DNA of 64,000 nucleotides from Vibrio gangliei (GCF_026001925.1 NZ_AP021869.1:2108001-2172000), one strand, 5' to 3'. Counted from the first letter of the stretch, positions 10,121 through 19,145 are shown. The notes: generated by a model from the letters alone, not told the origin. Program-made: numbers and translations.

Positions 10121-10204
10121 ATGCGACTGCAACATCACAATCATTCATTGAATAACGGGCCTTTTTGCTTGTTAGATGTTGTTATTGCTGTTATTCCTTC
10201 ATGA
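10121..10204 (+). CDS. pyrL: pyrBI leader peptide
   Basis: A 27-residue ORF (MRLQHHNHSLNNG...CLLDVVIAVIPS) starts at ATG 10121 behind a perfect AAGGAG ribosome site. It stops three bases before the attenuator hairpin. In enteric bacteria PyrL couples translation to transcription: at low UTP, RNA polymerase pauses in U-rich stretches, the ribosome catches up and prevents the terminator from forming. Here T-rich codons run across positions 10158-10200, as expected for UTP sensing. The amino-acid sequence itself is not like E. coli PyrL, so the call rests on position, ribosome site and attenuator. Confidence 0.8.
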   Translation: MRLQHHNHSLNNGPFCLLDVVIAVIPS

Positions 10205-10206
10205 TC

Positions 10207-10232
10207 AAGCCTCCTTTATTGGGGGCTTTTTT
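10207..10232 (+). terminator. pyrBI attenuator
   Basis: AAGCCTCC, loop TTTATT, GGGGGCTT and a T run. The stem starts right after the leader-peptide stop codon and lies about 40 bases before pyrB, the classic arrangement for UTP-controlled attenuation. Confidence 0.85.
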
Positions 10233-10273
10233 GTATCTGAAGCTATATTAAAGCGTGAATCTAAGGACAAATC

Positions 10274-11203
10274 ATGGCGAACTCGCTCTATCAAAAGCAC
10301 ATTATTTCTATTCCTGAACTGTCTCGTCAGGAGCTTGAATTGATCGTTCAAACCGCAGCTCAAATTAAAGATGAGCCTCAACCAGAATTGATTAAAGGAA
10401 AAGTGGTCGCTAGCTGTTTTTTTGAACCTTCAACGCGTACCCGCCTATCCTTTGAAACCGCCATTCAACGTATCGGCGGCAGCGTGATTGGCTTTGATAA
10501 CGCGGGCAATACATCACACGCTAACAAGGGCGAAACCTTAGCCGATTCAATCCGCATTATTTCTTCTTACGTTGATGCCTTTGTCATGCGTCACCCACAA
10601 GAAGGTGCGGCGCGTTTGGCGTCTGAATTTTCCAATGGCACACCCATTATCAATGCGGGTGACGGTTCTAACCAGCACCCGACTCAAACCTTGTTGGATT
10701 TGTACAGCATCTACGAAACTCAAGGCACGCTCGATAACATCAGCATTGCCTTTGTTGGCGATTTGAAATATGGCCGAACCGTCCACTCTCTGACTCAAGC
10801 GCTGGCGAAATTCAACAATGTGCGTTTCTACTTTGTGGCCCCTGAAGCCTTGGCCATGCCGGATTACTTATGTGAAGAACTGGACGATGCTGGCATTCAA
10901 TACAGCCTGCATACTGATATGGATGAAGTGATCCCTGAGCTGGATATTTTATACATGACGCGCGTTCAAAAAGAGCGCTTTGATGAATCTGAATACGCGC
11001 ACATTAAATCGGCTTACATCTTAACCGCCGCCGCTTTAGAGCCCGCTAAGAGCAATTTAAAAGTGCTTCATCCACTACCACGAGTCGATGAAATCACAGT
11101 GGATGTCGATAAAACTCCATACGCTTATTATTTCCAACAAGCAGAAAATGGTGTTTACGCTCGCACCGCTCTGCTCGCTCTAGTTTTAAACCAAACCTTA
11201 TAA
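10274..11203 (+). CDS. pyrB: Aspartate carbamoyltransferase, catalytic subunit
   Basis: PyrB joins carbamoyl phosphate to aspartate, the committed step of pyrimidine synthesis. The 309-residue protein shows [10 protein letters not shown] (about residues 52-61), [10 protein letters not shown] and the HPLPRVDEI motif near residue 265. It is transcribed with pyrI 14 bases downstream, so the product should form the class B dodecamer (two catalytic trimers, three regulatory dimers). It is controlled by the leader peptide and attenuator just upstream. Confidence 0.98.
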   Translation: MANSLYQKHIISIPELSRQELELIVQTAAQIKDEPQPELIKGKVVASCFFEPSTRTRLSFETAIQRIGGSVIGFDNAGNTSHANKGETLADSIRIISSYVDAFVMRHPQEGAARLASEFSNGTPIINAGDGSNQHPTQTLLDLYSIYETQGTLDNISIAFVGDLKYGRTVHSLTQALAKFNNVRFYFVAPEALAMPDYLCEELDDAGIQYSLHTDMDEVIPELDILYMTRVQKERFDESEYAHIKSAYILTAAALEPAKSNLKVLHPLPRVDEITVDVDKTPYAYYFQQAENGVYARTALLALVLNQTL

Positions 11204-11217
11204 TCACGAGGCCCATC

Positions 11218-11679
11218 ATGTCTAAACAAACTCAATTACAAGTTGAAGCAATTAAAAACGGTACCGTGATTGACCACATTCCTGCCAGCATCGGTATCAA
11301 GGTACTGAAGTTGTTTGAAATGGATAACTCAAAAGAAAAAGTGACCATTGGCTTGAACTTGCCATCATCGGCGCTCGGGCATAAAGATTTACTAAAAATC
11401 GAAAACACCTTCATTACCGAAGAACAAGCACAGAAGTTGGCTTTGTATGCACCGCACGCAACGGTTAATCAAATTGAAGAATACCAAGTGGTGAAAAAGT
11501 TAGCCCTAACACTACCTAAAGTGGTCACGGATGTGTTTAACTGTGCTAATAGCAATTGCATTACTCATAATGAGCCTGTCGCCAGCAGCTTTACTGTTAT
11601 CGAAAAAGCCAACGACATTCGCTTAAAATGTAAGTATTGTGAAAAAAGCTTCTCACGCGAGATTATGACTGAGAAATAA
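11218..11679 (+). CDS. pyrI: Aspartate carbamoyltransferase, regulatory subunit
   Basis: PyrI binds CTP/ATP and gives allosteric control to PyrB. The 153-residue protein has the N-terminal nucleotide-binding part ([22 protein letters not shown]) and a C-terminal zinc domain with four cysteines arranged C-x4-C (NCANSNC) and C-x2-C (LKCKYC), as in E. coli PyrI. It lies 14 bases after pyrB in the same operon, with ridA next. Confidence 0.97.
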   Translation: MSKQTQLQVEAIKNGTVIDHIPASIGIKVLKLFEMDNSKEKVTIGLNLPSSALGHKDLLKIENTFITEEQAQKLALYAPHATVNQIEEYQVVKKLALTLPKVVTDVFNCANSNCITHNEPVASSFTVIEKANDIRLKCKYCEKSFSREIMTEK

Positions 11680-11738
11680 TGTTGTCTGGCAAGCGAGCCA
11701 GACATGTACAGACACTCACATCAATCATGGATATAACG

Positions 11739-12128
11739 ATGACAAAAGTACTACATACAGAATCCGCTCCAGCCGCCATTGGCCCATACGTACAAGGCGT
11801 AGATTTAGGCAACATGGTCATGACTTCTGGCCAAATCCCAGTTAACCCAGTTACAGGTGATGTACCAGCTGAAATCACAGCGCAAGCGCGTCAATCTCTT
11901 GATAACGTCAAAGCGGTGGTAGAGTCTTCAGGTCTTACCGTTGCCGATATCGTAAAAATGACCGTGTTTGTAAAAGATCTCAACGACTTCGCCGCGGTTA
12001 ACGAAGTGTATGGCGCTTTCTTTGATGAGCATAACGTGGCCAACTACCCAGCACGTTCATGTGTTGAAGTGGCTCGCTTACCAAAAGATGTTGGTATCGA
12101 AATAGAAGCCATTGCAGTACGTAAATAA
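11739..12128 (+). CDS. ridA: Enamine/imine deaminase RidA
   Basis: RidA hydrolyses reactive 2-aminoacrylate and related imines produced by PLP enzymes, protecting other PLP enzymes from damage. The 129-residue product is very close to E. coli RidA: APAAIGPYVQGVDLGN, TSGQIPVNP, ARQSLDNVKAVVE, VFVKDLNDFA and the active-site stretch YPARSCVEVARLPKD. The ATG at 11739 is chosen because homologues start there, although the frame is open back to 11679. It follows pyrI by 59 bases, the usual pyrBI-ridA order. Confidence 0.95.
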   Translation: MTKVLHTESAPAAIGPYVQGVDLGNMVMTSGQIPVNPVTGDVPAEITAQARQSLDNVKAVVESSGLTVADIVKMTVFVKDLNDFAAVNEVYGAFFDEHNVANYPARSCVEVARLPKDVGIEIEAIAVRK

Positions 12129-12150
12129 TTTATACCGATTATTTATATCA

Positions 12151-12180
12151 AAGGCTCACTAATACCAGTGGGCCTTGCTT
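12151..12180 (+). terminator. Hairpin terminator after ridA
   Basis: AAGGCTCACT, loop AATACC, AGTGGGCCTT, then GCTTAT. The 10-bp stem has one G-T pair. The T tail is poor, so it may be a weak terminator. Confidence 0.6.
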
Positions 12181-12307
12181 ATATTCCATCGACACTTCCA
12201 TTTTCCTACTGCGATGACGGAGCTCTAATACAGCAGTCGTATTAATAGAAAATATTGTCAGAGTAGTGTTAGAATAGATGAAATTTCATACAGCCGGAGT
12301 CTGAATT

Positions 12308-12796
12308 ATGAAGCATCTCATTCCCGCACGCCTTGCGATTATCGCTTTTTTCGCTATATGTTTTTCGCCTTTCAGTTTTGCGCAGCATGGCCAGATCTTC
12401 CTAACATTAGAAGATAAAGCGGGAAATCAAGTTAGCTTTACTCGTGAAGATCTTGAAGCCCTGCCACAAACAGAGTTCTCAACCACAACCCCTTGGACCA
12501 AAGGCACGCATACCTATCAAGGGCCAAAACTAAGCTTACTCACCGATAAGCTGCCTCAACCGCTCCAGTCTATCCGCATTTTTGCGATCAATGGTTATGC
12601 TTATGATATTACTGATGCTGAATTGAAGACCTACCCGTATACTTTGGCGCTAAAGCAAGATGGCCGTAACCTTACCGTTCGTAACAAAGGGCCATTGTGG
12701 GTGCTGCTGCCATTTGATCAAAATGCAGGTTATGCCACTAACCAAAAACTGCTAAATCAGAGCGTCTGGCAAGTCGATAAAATTAAGGCTTTATGA
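12308..12796 (+). CDS. Exported protein with oxidoreductase molybdopterin-binding-like domain
   Basis: The 162-residue protein has a signal peptide (basic start, hydrophobic residues 8-24, cleavage expected after FSFA at about residue 25). The mature part resembles the small SUOX/YedY-type molybdopterin-binding fold: LTREDL-type strand (FTREDLEALPQTEF), TPWTKGTHTYQGPKL, ALKQDGRNLTVRNKGPLWVLLPF. No cysteine that could bind molybdenum is visible, so it may be a cofactor-free relative. Its stop codon overlaps the start of the following GGDEF gene (ATGA), so the two are translationally coupled. A periplasmic sensor role feeding the GGDEF protein is my inference. Confidence 0.7.
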   Translation: MKHLIPARLAIIAFFAICFSPFSFAQHGQIFLTLEDKAGNQVSFTREDLEALPQTEFSTTTPWTKGTHTYQGPKLSLLTDKLPQPLQSIRIFAINGYAYDITDAELKTYPYTLALKQDGRNLTVRNKGPLWVLLPFDQNAGYATNQKLLNQSVWQVDKIKAL

Positions 12797-14502
12797 TGAG
12801 TCGCTTTATCACAAAACCGGTTGCCCTCAACTTAACGTTCATTCTTTTATTTACGTTATTTACTAGCGGATTTCTGTGGAGTTTTTATTTACAGAAAGAG
12901 AATAATCAAAACATCGACCGTTTTTATCGCTCGACCAATTGGTATGCCAATCGCATGTTATACCAATCTGAAAAGTTTCTGTATCAAACGAAATTATACG
13001 AATTACATGCAACCGAATTAAATGATTTAAAGCTAAGTTATGATTTAGTCTGGAATCGCTTGCAACTTTTTTTAGAAGCCAACTCCACTGATTTATTACG
13101 CAGCGAACATCCCGATGTAACCGAGGATGTGAGAACCCTATTTAACACTATTCGTTCAATGGAAGTTTTTTTCGATCACCCTGAAATGATAGGAAATGCT
13201 GAATATCAAACCAAAGTGGCGGATGTGAAAAGTGGCTTATTAAATTTAAATTACTCTTTGAGTAAAGTGTTGAGTGGTACCATTAGCCAAGGCATACGTA
13301 CCAATAATGAACTGATTCAATATTGGCAATTTGTGGTGTTTTTCATCACAACGATATTCGCCTTTATTCTGTTTCGCTTATCTCGTCGAGCATCGAAATT
13401 AGCGGAACTCGACCCATTAACTCAACTGGGTAACCGCCGAGCGCTCACCCAGCACCTGCGTCATCAAATACGTCATAAAAAACCAATCACACTGTGCGCC
13501 ATTGATTTAAAACGCTTTAAACAAATCAACGATGACATTGGCTATCAAATTGGCGATAAAGTGTTAGTGGAATTTGCACATAAATTAACAACCTATCCGA
13601 AAAGTGTCGCATATCGTCTTGGTGGTGATGAGTTTGTCTTAATGATTTCACAAGTTGCCAATCAAGCAACTTTAACGAACTGGATTCAAGAATTAAAACA
13701 ACATATCGAATTCACTTATCAAACTCATGAGCATCAAATAGCCGCCACCACGCGCTTAGGCATTGCTTTTATCGATGCTTCACTCGGCAATAACCATCAA
13801 ATAGAAGCCAAAGCACTATTAGAGCAAGCCATCCAAGCACTGAATGAAACAAAACAAAATAGCGGTAAAGATTATGCTTTTTTCTCTGAAGCTATTGACC
13901 GAATCGAACAAGATCAAGAAAAAAGGCAGTTAATCCATGAATGGCTACAGGAATCCAATACTCCTTGTCCATTGATGATACGAACTCAACCCATGTTTAA
14001 CCCAGAAAGCCAAGAAAATGAATTTGTTTCTATCTACTTTAATTGGAAGCACGATAATTCTTTATGCAGTATTGAGTGGTTAATTGAGCACCGAATCTAT
14101 TCGCTGGCAATGCCCAAATTACTAGAGATCGCTTATCAACAAGAATCAAAGCCAATACTGCTGCGTTTATCGAGTCCGTATCAGCTAGAGCAATTACTGA
14201 AAGCAATGCCGGCGTCTTTGTTGGAAAAAGAGTTTGTGTATTGCCTACCACAAATGATGAAGCTCGATACCCATCTGATTGAACTTATTTGCTCATTAAG
14301 TATTTGTATTGCTTTGGAAAATGCTATTACCGAACATCTCATCGAAAAAGCCATATTTGAGCATGTCAGGTTTTGGACGCCCAACTATTTACCGGGTACC
14401 TACACCAAACAACAAGCCTTATTTGAACTGGCGCGTGCATACAACAAAACCATTTTATTGCCGGGAAATTTAATTAAACAGCGGGATAAACTCACCGTTT
14501 AA
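12793..14502 (+). CDS. Membrane diguanylate cyclase-type protein (GGDEF plus divergent EAL-like tail)
   Basis: The 569-residue protein has a transmembrane segment near residues 11-30, a periplasmic helical domain (about 31-172), a second transmembrane segment (about 175-196) and a GGDEF domain (about 205-365) with an intact GGDEF at 277-281. The predicted product is cyclic di-GMP. The inhibitory RxxD site is absent before GGDEF. The last ~190 residues (from PCPLMIRTQPMFNPE) follow the pattern of an EAL domain (LLRLSSPYQLEQLL) but lack the EAL and other metal-binding residues, so I see a decayed EAL-like module. It is coupled by a 4-base overlap to the exported molybdopterin-like protein. Confidence 0.85.
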   Translation: MMSRFITKPVALNLTFILLFTLFTSGFLWSFYLQKENNQNIDRFYRSTNWYANRMLYQSEKFLYQTKLYELHATELNDLKLSYDLVWNRLQLFLEANSTDLLRSEHPDVTEDVRTLFNTIRSMEVFFDHPEMIGNAEYQTKVADVKSGLLNLNYSLSKVLSGTISQGIRTNNELIQYWQFVVFFITTIFAFILFRLSRRASKLAELDPLTQLGNRRALTQHLRHQIRHKKPITLCAIDLKRFKQINDDIGYQIGDKVLVEFAHKLTTYPKSVAYRLGGDEFVLMISQVANQATLTNWIQELKQHIEFTYQTHEHQIAATTRLGIAFIDASLGNNHQIEAKALLEQAIQALNETKQNSGKDYAFFSEAIDRIEQDQEKRQLIHEWLQESNTPCPLMIRTQPMFNPESQENEFVSIYFNWKHDNSLCSIEWLIEHRIYSLAMPKLLEIAYQQESKPILLRLSSPYQLEQLLKAMPASLLEKEFVYCLPQMMKLDTHLIELICSLSICIALENAITEHLIEKAIFEHVRFWTPNYLPGTYTKQQALFELARAYNKTILLPGNLIKQRDKLTV

Positions 14503-14564
14503 ATTCGTGAACAGTGCGTGTGAAATCAACACCTAAGCTCTGTTGACCTGTTCGAGAACAATAA

Positions 14565-14592
14565 AAAAGGAGCGATTGTGAGCGCTCCTTTT
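14565..14592. terminator. Bidirectional terminator between the GGDEF gene and emrB
   Basis: AAAAGGAGCG, loop ATTGTGAG, CGCTCCTTTT. A perfect 10-bp stem with A and T runs on its two sides serves the convergent genes on both strands. Confidence 0.9.
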
Positions 14593-14616
14593 CAGTTATT
14601 TCCTAAATTATAAAGA

Positions 14617-16155
14617 CTAGTGCCCCGCAGATGCCGATGCAGCGCCAGGCCCACCAGATTTAATAAATGGCCCTTTGGCGAACCACACAATCACTATCAA
14701 ACCAAAGAATAACCAACCAAGTAAGTAGAAATAGTCGATGGTTGAATTCATATATGCCTGCACGGTAATAATGCGATCTACCGCAGCCAGGTTAGTCTGA
14801 GTTTCACCGCCCATACGTTGAATATAATCCACCGCTGCTGGGTTGTAGTTGCTGACATGCTCGGTCAAGTTGGCATGATGGAAATCAGCACGACGCGTCC
14901 ACATCCAAGTCGTGAGTGAGGATGCAAAACTCCCCCCCAGCACACGTAGGAAGGTCGTTAAACCTGACGCATCGGCAATTTCTTGTCCGTGTAAGTTTGA
15001 CAAGAAAATCGTGGTCAGTGGCATAAACATAAAGGCAATCCCGATGCCCATGAACATCTGCACTTGAGCAATCGTGGCAAAATCAACGAACGTATTGAAA
15101 TACGAACGCATAAAGCATGACAACCCAATCACCATAAACGAGATGCTGGCTAATAATCGCATATCCGATTTATGAGCGTATTTACCGACTAATGGCGTCA
15201 ACAATAAAGGCAGAACCCCCATCGGCGCGGAAGCAAGACCAGCCCATATTGAGGTGTAGCCCATGTAAATTTGCAACCACTGAGGCAAGATCAAGTTAAT
15301 CGCAAAAAACGCGGCATAACTTAACACAAGCGCGATAGTACCCACGGTATAGTTACGATCTTTAAACAGATAAAGGTTTACGATCGGATGCTTTTCGGTT
15401 AATTCCCAAATCACAAAGGAAATAAGGCACACCACCGCAATGCATGTCATCACAACAATATGCGTCGCCTCAAACCAGTCGGCATCATTCCCAAGATCGA
15501 GTACAACTTGCAGTAAGCCAACACCAACCACTAGCAAGGCAATACCAATAAAATCGATCGGCATTTTGGCTGTCACATCCACACGATCTTTCAATTGCTG
15601 CCATACCGTTAAGCAACAGAAAATACCAATAGGAATGTTAATAAAAAAGATCCATGGCCACGAATAGTTATCGGTAATCCAACCGCCCGTAATAGGACCA
15701 ACAATCGGTGCGACCACGGTGACCATAGAAATGAGTGCCAACGCAGCACCACGCTTCACTGATGGGAAAATCGCCAACAGCAATGTCTGACACATTGGAA
15801 ACATGGGACCAGCAAAGAAGCCTTGCAATGCACGGAATACAATCAATTCCGGCATGCTGGTTGCAATACCGCACAAAAATGACGACAAGGTAAACAAGGC
15901 TACCGAGGCCATAAATAAGCGTAATTGCCCAATGCGGCGCGAAAACCAGCCCGTCAGTGGCAGTGCGATTGCATTACACACCGCGAAAGAGGTGATCACC
16001 CAAGTACTTTGTTCCGAACTGACCCCGAGGTTACCGGCAATGGTCGGCAGAGCTACGTTAGCGATGGTACTGTCGAGCACCTGCATAAACGTTGCTAGCG
16101 CCAAAGCAATAACCGCTAAAGGGAGACTCGGAGGCGTATAAGTTTGCTCGTTCAT
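14617..16155 (-). CDS. emrB: EmrB/QacA-type multidrug efflux MFS transporter
   Basis: A 512-residue DHA2-family major facilitator with about 14 membrane spans, expected to pump drugs by proton antiport through EmrA and a TolC-type outer-membrane channel. Seen features are motif D1 (ATFMQVLDSTIANVALPTIAG, residues ~21-41), WVITSFAVCNAIALPLTGW, the motif-A-like loop FSRRIGQLRLF, and the antiporter motif C region PIVGPITGGWITDN. It lies 9 bases after emrA in the marR-emrA-emrB operon. The substrates cannot be told from the sequence. Confidence 0.9.
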   Translation of the reverse strand: MNEQTYTPPSLPLAVIALALATFMQVLDSTIANVALPTIAGNLGVSSEQSTWVITSFAVCNAIALPLTGWFSRRIGQLRLFMASVALFTLSSFLCGIATSMPELIVFRALQGFFAGPMFPMCQTLLLAIFPSVKRGAALALISMVTVVAPIVGPITGGWITDNYSWPWIFFINIPIGIFCCLTVWQQLKDRVDVTAKMPIDFIGIALLVVGVGLLQVVLDLGNDADWFEATHIVVMTCIAVVCLISFVIWELTEKHPIVNLYLFKDRNYTVGTIALVLSYAAFFAINLILPQWLQIYMGYTSIWAGLASAPMGVLPLLLTPLVGKYAHKSDMRLLASISFMVIGLSCFMRSYFNTFVDFATIAQVQMFMGIGIAFMFMPLTTIFLSNLHGQEIADASGLTTFLRVLGGSFASSLTTWMWTRRADFHHANLTEHVSNYNPAAVDYIQRMGGETQTNLAAVDRIITVQAYMNSTIDYFYLLGWLFFGLIVIVWFAKGPFIKSGGPGAASASAGH

Positions 16156-16164
16156 GAACGCCTC

Positions 16165-17349
16165 TTACTGCGCTGCAGTCGTTACGCCAACATTTTCATG
16201 TAAGATTTTAGCTACCAATTTATCCACTTCTTCTAATGAGTTGTGGTAAACATCGGTATTGTAGCGTGCTTCTTGCTTAGGTAATTTCGCTAGCACTTTA
16301 CCATCGGTATTACGAATATCGACTTTTGCGAGCATAGATAAACCAATACGCAATGGGTATTTATCTTGGTTTTGTTCTTCTAAGCGAATTTTAACTGGAA
16401 GACGTTGAACGATTTTAATCCAGTTGCCACTGGCGTTTTGTGCTGGCAATAAAGAGAAAGCACTACCAGTACCAATACCTAGGCTTTCAATTTCACCTTT
16501 GTATTCCACATCTTCACCATACAGATCCGAAGTTAGCGTCACTGGTTGCCCGATACGCATATCTTTCATTTGGCTTTCTTTAAAGTTCGCATCGACCCAC
16601 ACTTCATGCAGCGGCACAATGGTCATTAACTGACTACCTGGCTGAACTTGAGCACCCAGTTGTACTGCACGTTTTGCCACATAACCACTTACAGGTGCCA
16701 CGATTTGAGTACGCATATTATCCAGGTAGCTTTTACGTAACGCAGCGACTGCAGATTTCACGCCTGGGTGTGTTTCTAGTACGGTGTTATCAACCAAAGC
16801 AACCGTCATTTCTAATGATTGCTCCGCCGCTTCTAATTGGCTTTTGGCTGATTCAACGTTGTCTTGGTAGTGAATCAAATCTTCTTTTGATATTGCACCA
16901 CGTTCAACCAAGTTTTTACGACGATTGTAATCGCTTAAGGCTTGACGGTAAGCTACCTTGCTTGATTCCACTTTCGCCTTATAGTTATCCGCAGCCGCAT
17001 ACATGCTGCGAACTTCGCGAACTTTACTCGCCAGTTTTGCTTCAGCATCTTGCAATGCGATTTGCGTATCATTGGAATCAAGCTCTACCAAAACTTGCCC
17101 TTTCTTCACAAAATCGCCTTCATCAGGCACGACTTTAGTCACGGTACCAGCAATTTGAGGAGATAGCGCAATTAGGTTGCCATTCACATAAGCGTCATCG
17201 GTTTCTTCAACGAACTTGGCATACAGTTCGTAATAAGCAAACCATCCACCGCCGATCACCAATAAAGCAATCAATAAGATAAGAAAAGAGGTTTTACGTT
17301 TGCTTTTCGGTTTTACAGCAGCTTCAATATTTTCTTGTTTAGTTTCCAT
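16165..17349 (-). CDS. emrA: EmrA-type membrane fusion protein
   Basis: The 394-residue periplasmic adaptor is anchored by one N-terminal membrane helix (about residues 21-41) and should connect EmrB to TolC. It has the biotinyl-lipoyl half motifs (AGTVTKVVPDEGDFVKKGQVLVELD near 68-92; APVSGYVAKRAVQLGAQV near 217-235) around a long coiled-coil hairpin. EETDDAYV, NFKESQM and GTGSAFSLLPAQNASGNWIK are all as in E. coli EmrA. It is followed by emrB and preceded by marR. Confidence 0.92.
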   Translation of the reverse strand: METKQENIEAAVKPKSKRKTSFLILLIALLVIGGGWFAYYELYAKFVEETDDAYVNGNLIALSPQIAGTVTKVVPDEGDFVKKGQVLVELDSNDTQIALQDAEAKLASKVREVRSMYAAADNYKAKVESSKVAYRQALSDYNRRKNLVERGAISKEDLIHYQDNVESAKSQLEAAEQSLEMTVALVDNTVLETHPGVKSAVAALRKSYLDNMRTQIVAPVSGYVAKRAVQLGAQVQPGSQLMTIVPLHEVWVDANFKESQMKDMRIGQPVTLTSDLYGEDVEYKGEIESLGIGTGSAFSLLPAQNASGNWIKIVQRLPVKIRLEEQNQDKYPLRIGLSMLAKVDIRNTDGKVLAKLPKQEARYNTDVYHNSLEEVDKLVAKILHENVGVTTAAQ

Positions 17350-17426
17350 GATTCAACCATTTGATCATCAATATAATTATGTATTGCGAAAGTTTTATTC
17401 AGAGAGCGATGTCTCATCAAGAATAA

Positions 17427-17867
17427 TTAACCTCGCGGCAGTAAGCGCTCTAATAAACCACTCAACTGCTTCACTTCTTGCGCTGATAAATCTCCTATCA
17501 GTAACGGGCTGACGTCATTTTCAATCACCTCGATACACTGATATAAAAGCGCTTCACCTGCAGGAGTGAGTATGAGTAACACTCCGCGTTTATCTTCTGG
17601 ATTAGGCTGTTTTTCCAACAAAGACTTCTTCACTAATCGCTCAACCATTCTCGTCATTGAGCCACAATCGATAGCCAATAATTTACTGATTTCAGCGGGG
17701 GATTTCATACCATCAAACTGCATCGTCGCTAACACTTTGAACTGCGCTGGCGTGATATCAAGTGGCATAAGGTATTGAGTAAGAAGTCGTTCTTTATGGT
17801 GGTTCACTAGGGCAATCAATTTACCCAACGGAATGCCGGGTGCTTGCATATAAGAAAGAGTTGTCAT
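17427..17867 (-). CDS. marR: MarR repressor
   Basis: The 146-residue winged-helix protein is strikingly like E. coli MarR: IPLGKLIALVNHHKERLL, YLMPLDITPAQFKVLATM, LLAIDCGSMTRMVERLV (recognition helix) and the wing NPEDKRGVLL. It should repress its own operon (marR-emrA-emrB) and let go when phenolic or other small ligands bind. The start at 17867 fits the family length; an upstream ATG at 17927 would add 20 atypical residues. Two MarR-type operators lie 126 and 155 bases upstream, one of them inside the promoter. Confidence 0.92.
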   Translation of the reverse strand: MTTLSYMQAPGIPLGKLIALVNHHKERLLTQYLMPLDITPAQFKVLATMQFDGMKSPAEISKLLAIDCGSMTRMVERLVKKSLLEKQPNPEDKRGVLLILTPAGEALLYQCIEVIENDVSPLLIGDLSAQEVKQLSGLLERLLPRG

Positions 17868-17929
17868 GAGCCTAACTTCAATGCCTCCGCTATGTTGATT
17901 TGTTCTTTCGCTATTTTTCTTAACCATTT

Positions 17930-17957
17930 TTTCTAAGAAATTTTGGTTTCTAAGAAA
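17930..17957. repeat. Two direct copies of TTTCTAAGAAA in the marR leader
   Basis: The palindromic 11-mer TTTCTAAGAAA occurs at 17930-17940 and again at 17947-17957, 17 bases apart centre to centre. They lie in the transcribed leader of marR. They may be an extra operator pair or simply AT-rich dyads. Confidence 0.5.
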
Positions 17958-17992
17958 TATTTGTCTAATACAACATCTCTTTTACAACTTAC

Positions 17993-18044
17993 CTGCCTAG
18001 GCAAATAAATGGGGATTTTAATTGCCTAGGCAACAAAGTGTCAA
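17993..18044 (-). promoter_or_regulatory. marR-emrAB promoter with two MarR operators
   Basis: On the minus strand: -35 TTGACA (18044-18039), an 18-base spacer that contains the perfect palindrome TTGCCTAGGCAA (18022-18033), and -10 TAAAAT (18020-18015). A second copy with one change, at 17993-18004, lies just after the expected start of transcription. E. coli MarR sites have the same TTGCC-N2-GGCAA core and the same placement. This strongly suggests MarR autorepression. Confidence 0.85.
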
Positions 18045-18191
18045 TAAATATTTCAAAATGTAACTAAGAATTCATTTACTGACTTAATGAAACAGTGACT
18101 TAAAGCGCTAGAATGGCGATTCGAACTCGGAAAACGTAGCAGAGCTGTTAAGATAATGGTAAATGATGTCATCGAATAGGAGTGAACGACG

Positions 18192-19145
18192 ATGCGATTT
18201 TTTAAAATCAACAATGGCTTTATTCAAGAGATTCAACACAGCCCTGGTGATGATATCGCGACCTTGATCGAAGACTCTGACTGGATTGATGCGCATAGCC
18301 CGAGCAATGAAGAACGCTACTTGCTCTCTCAGCAGTTAGGTTTAGAGCTGCCCGCATCGAATGATGTAGAAGAAATTGAGGCTTCATCACGCTACTTTGT
18401 CGATCCACAAGGTCTACACGTACACTCACTCTTTTTATCACCCAGTGAAGGCCGTCATACAACGGTTAACATTGCTTCAATTTTACAGCAAGACCGACTG
18501 ATCACCATCCGAGAAGGCAGCATCGCCGATTTCCGTTTACTGCGTCTGAGAGCCCGTAAAGGCCAAGTACAATGTGATGATGTACAGTCGCTTTTTATTA
18601 CGATATTAGAGCAAAAAGTTGAGAACCACGCCGATACCATTGAAGACATTCATCATCAGCTGGAAAAAATCAGCTATACGGTATTAGAAGAAGAGGAAGC
18701 CGATTGGGAAGACTGCATCAGTCGCTTAGCTCGCTTAGAGGATAGCAATGGAAAAATTCGCCTATGCTTGATGGATACACAGCGCGTGATTTCGTTCCTG
18801 TTGCGTCATTTAAAGTCGACCCCTGATCAACTTGAAACCCTTCGCGAAATCGTGCGAGATATTGAAACATTAATGTCTCACACCACTTTCTTATTTGAGA
18901 AAATAAATTTCTTAATGGATTCGGCGCAGGGCTTTATTAATATCGAACAAAACCAGATCATCAAAACGTTCTCAATTGCCGCGGTGGTGTTCCTGCCGCC
19001 AACTTTAATTGCCAGTATTTATGGTATGAACTTCCATTTGATTCCTGAACTCGATTGGACTTTTGGTTACCCATTAGCCTTGATACTCATGATCGCTTCT
19101 GGATTTGCGCCCTACTTCTATTTTAAACGCAAAGGTTGGTTATAA
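18192..19145 (+). CDS. corA: Magnesium/cobalt transporter CorA
   Basis: CorA is a homopentameric channel for Mg2+ and Co2+ uptake. The 317-residue protein has the long acidic cytoplasmic domain and two C-terminal membrane helices. The signature YGMNF lies at the end of the first helix (IASIYGMNFHLIPELDW, about residues 277-293), and the protein ends in the basic tail YFYFKRKGWL, very like E. coli. The ATG follows AGGAGTGA. It is transcribed divergently from marR and ends in a strong terminator. The MarR sites are over 150 bases upstream, so coregulation is possible but unproven. Confidence 0.95.
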   Translation: MRFFKINNGFIQEIQHSPGDDIATLIEDSDWIDAHSPSNEERYLLSQQLGLELPASNDVEEIEASSRYFVDPQGLHVHSLFLSPSEGRHTTVNIASILQQDRLITIREGSIADFRLLRLRARKGQVQCDDVQSLFITILEQKVENHADTIEDIHHQLEKISYTVLEEEEADWEDCISRLARLEDSNGKIRLCLMDTQRVISFLLRHLKSTPDQLETLREIVRDIETLMSHTTFLFEKINFLMDSAQGFINIEQNQIIKTFSIAAVVFLPPTLIASIYGMNFHLIPELDWTFGYPLALILMIASGFAPYFYFKRKGWL

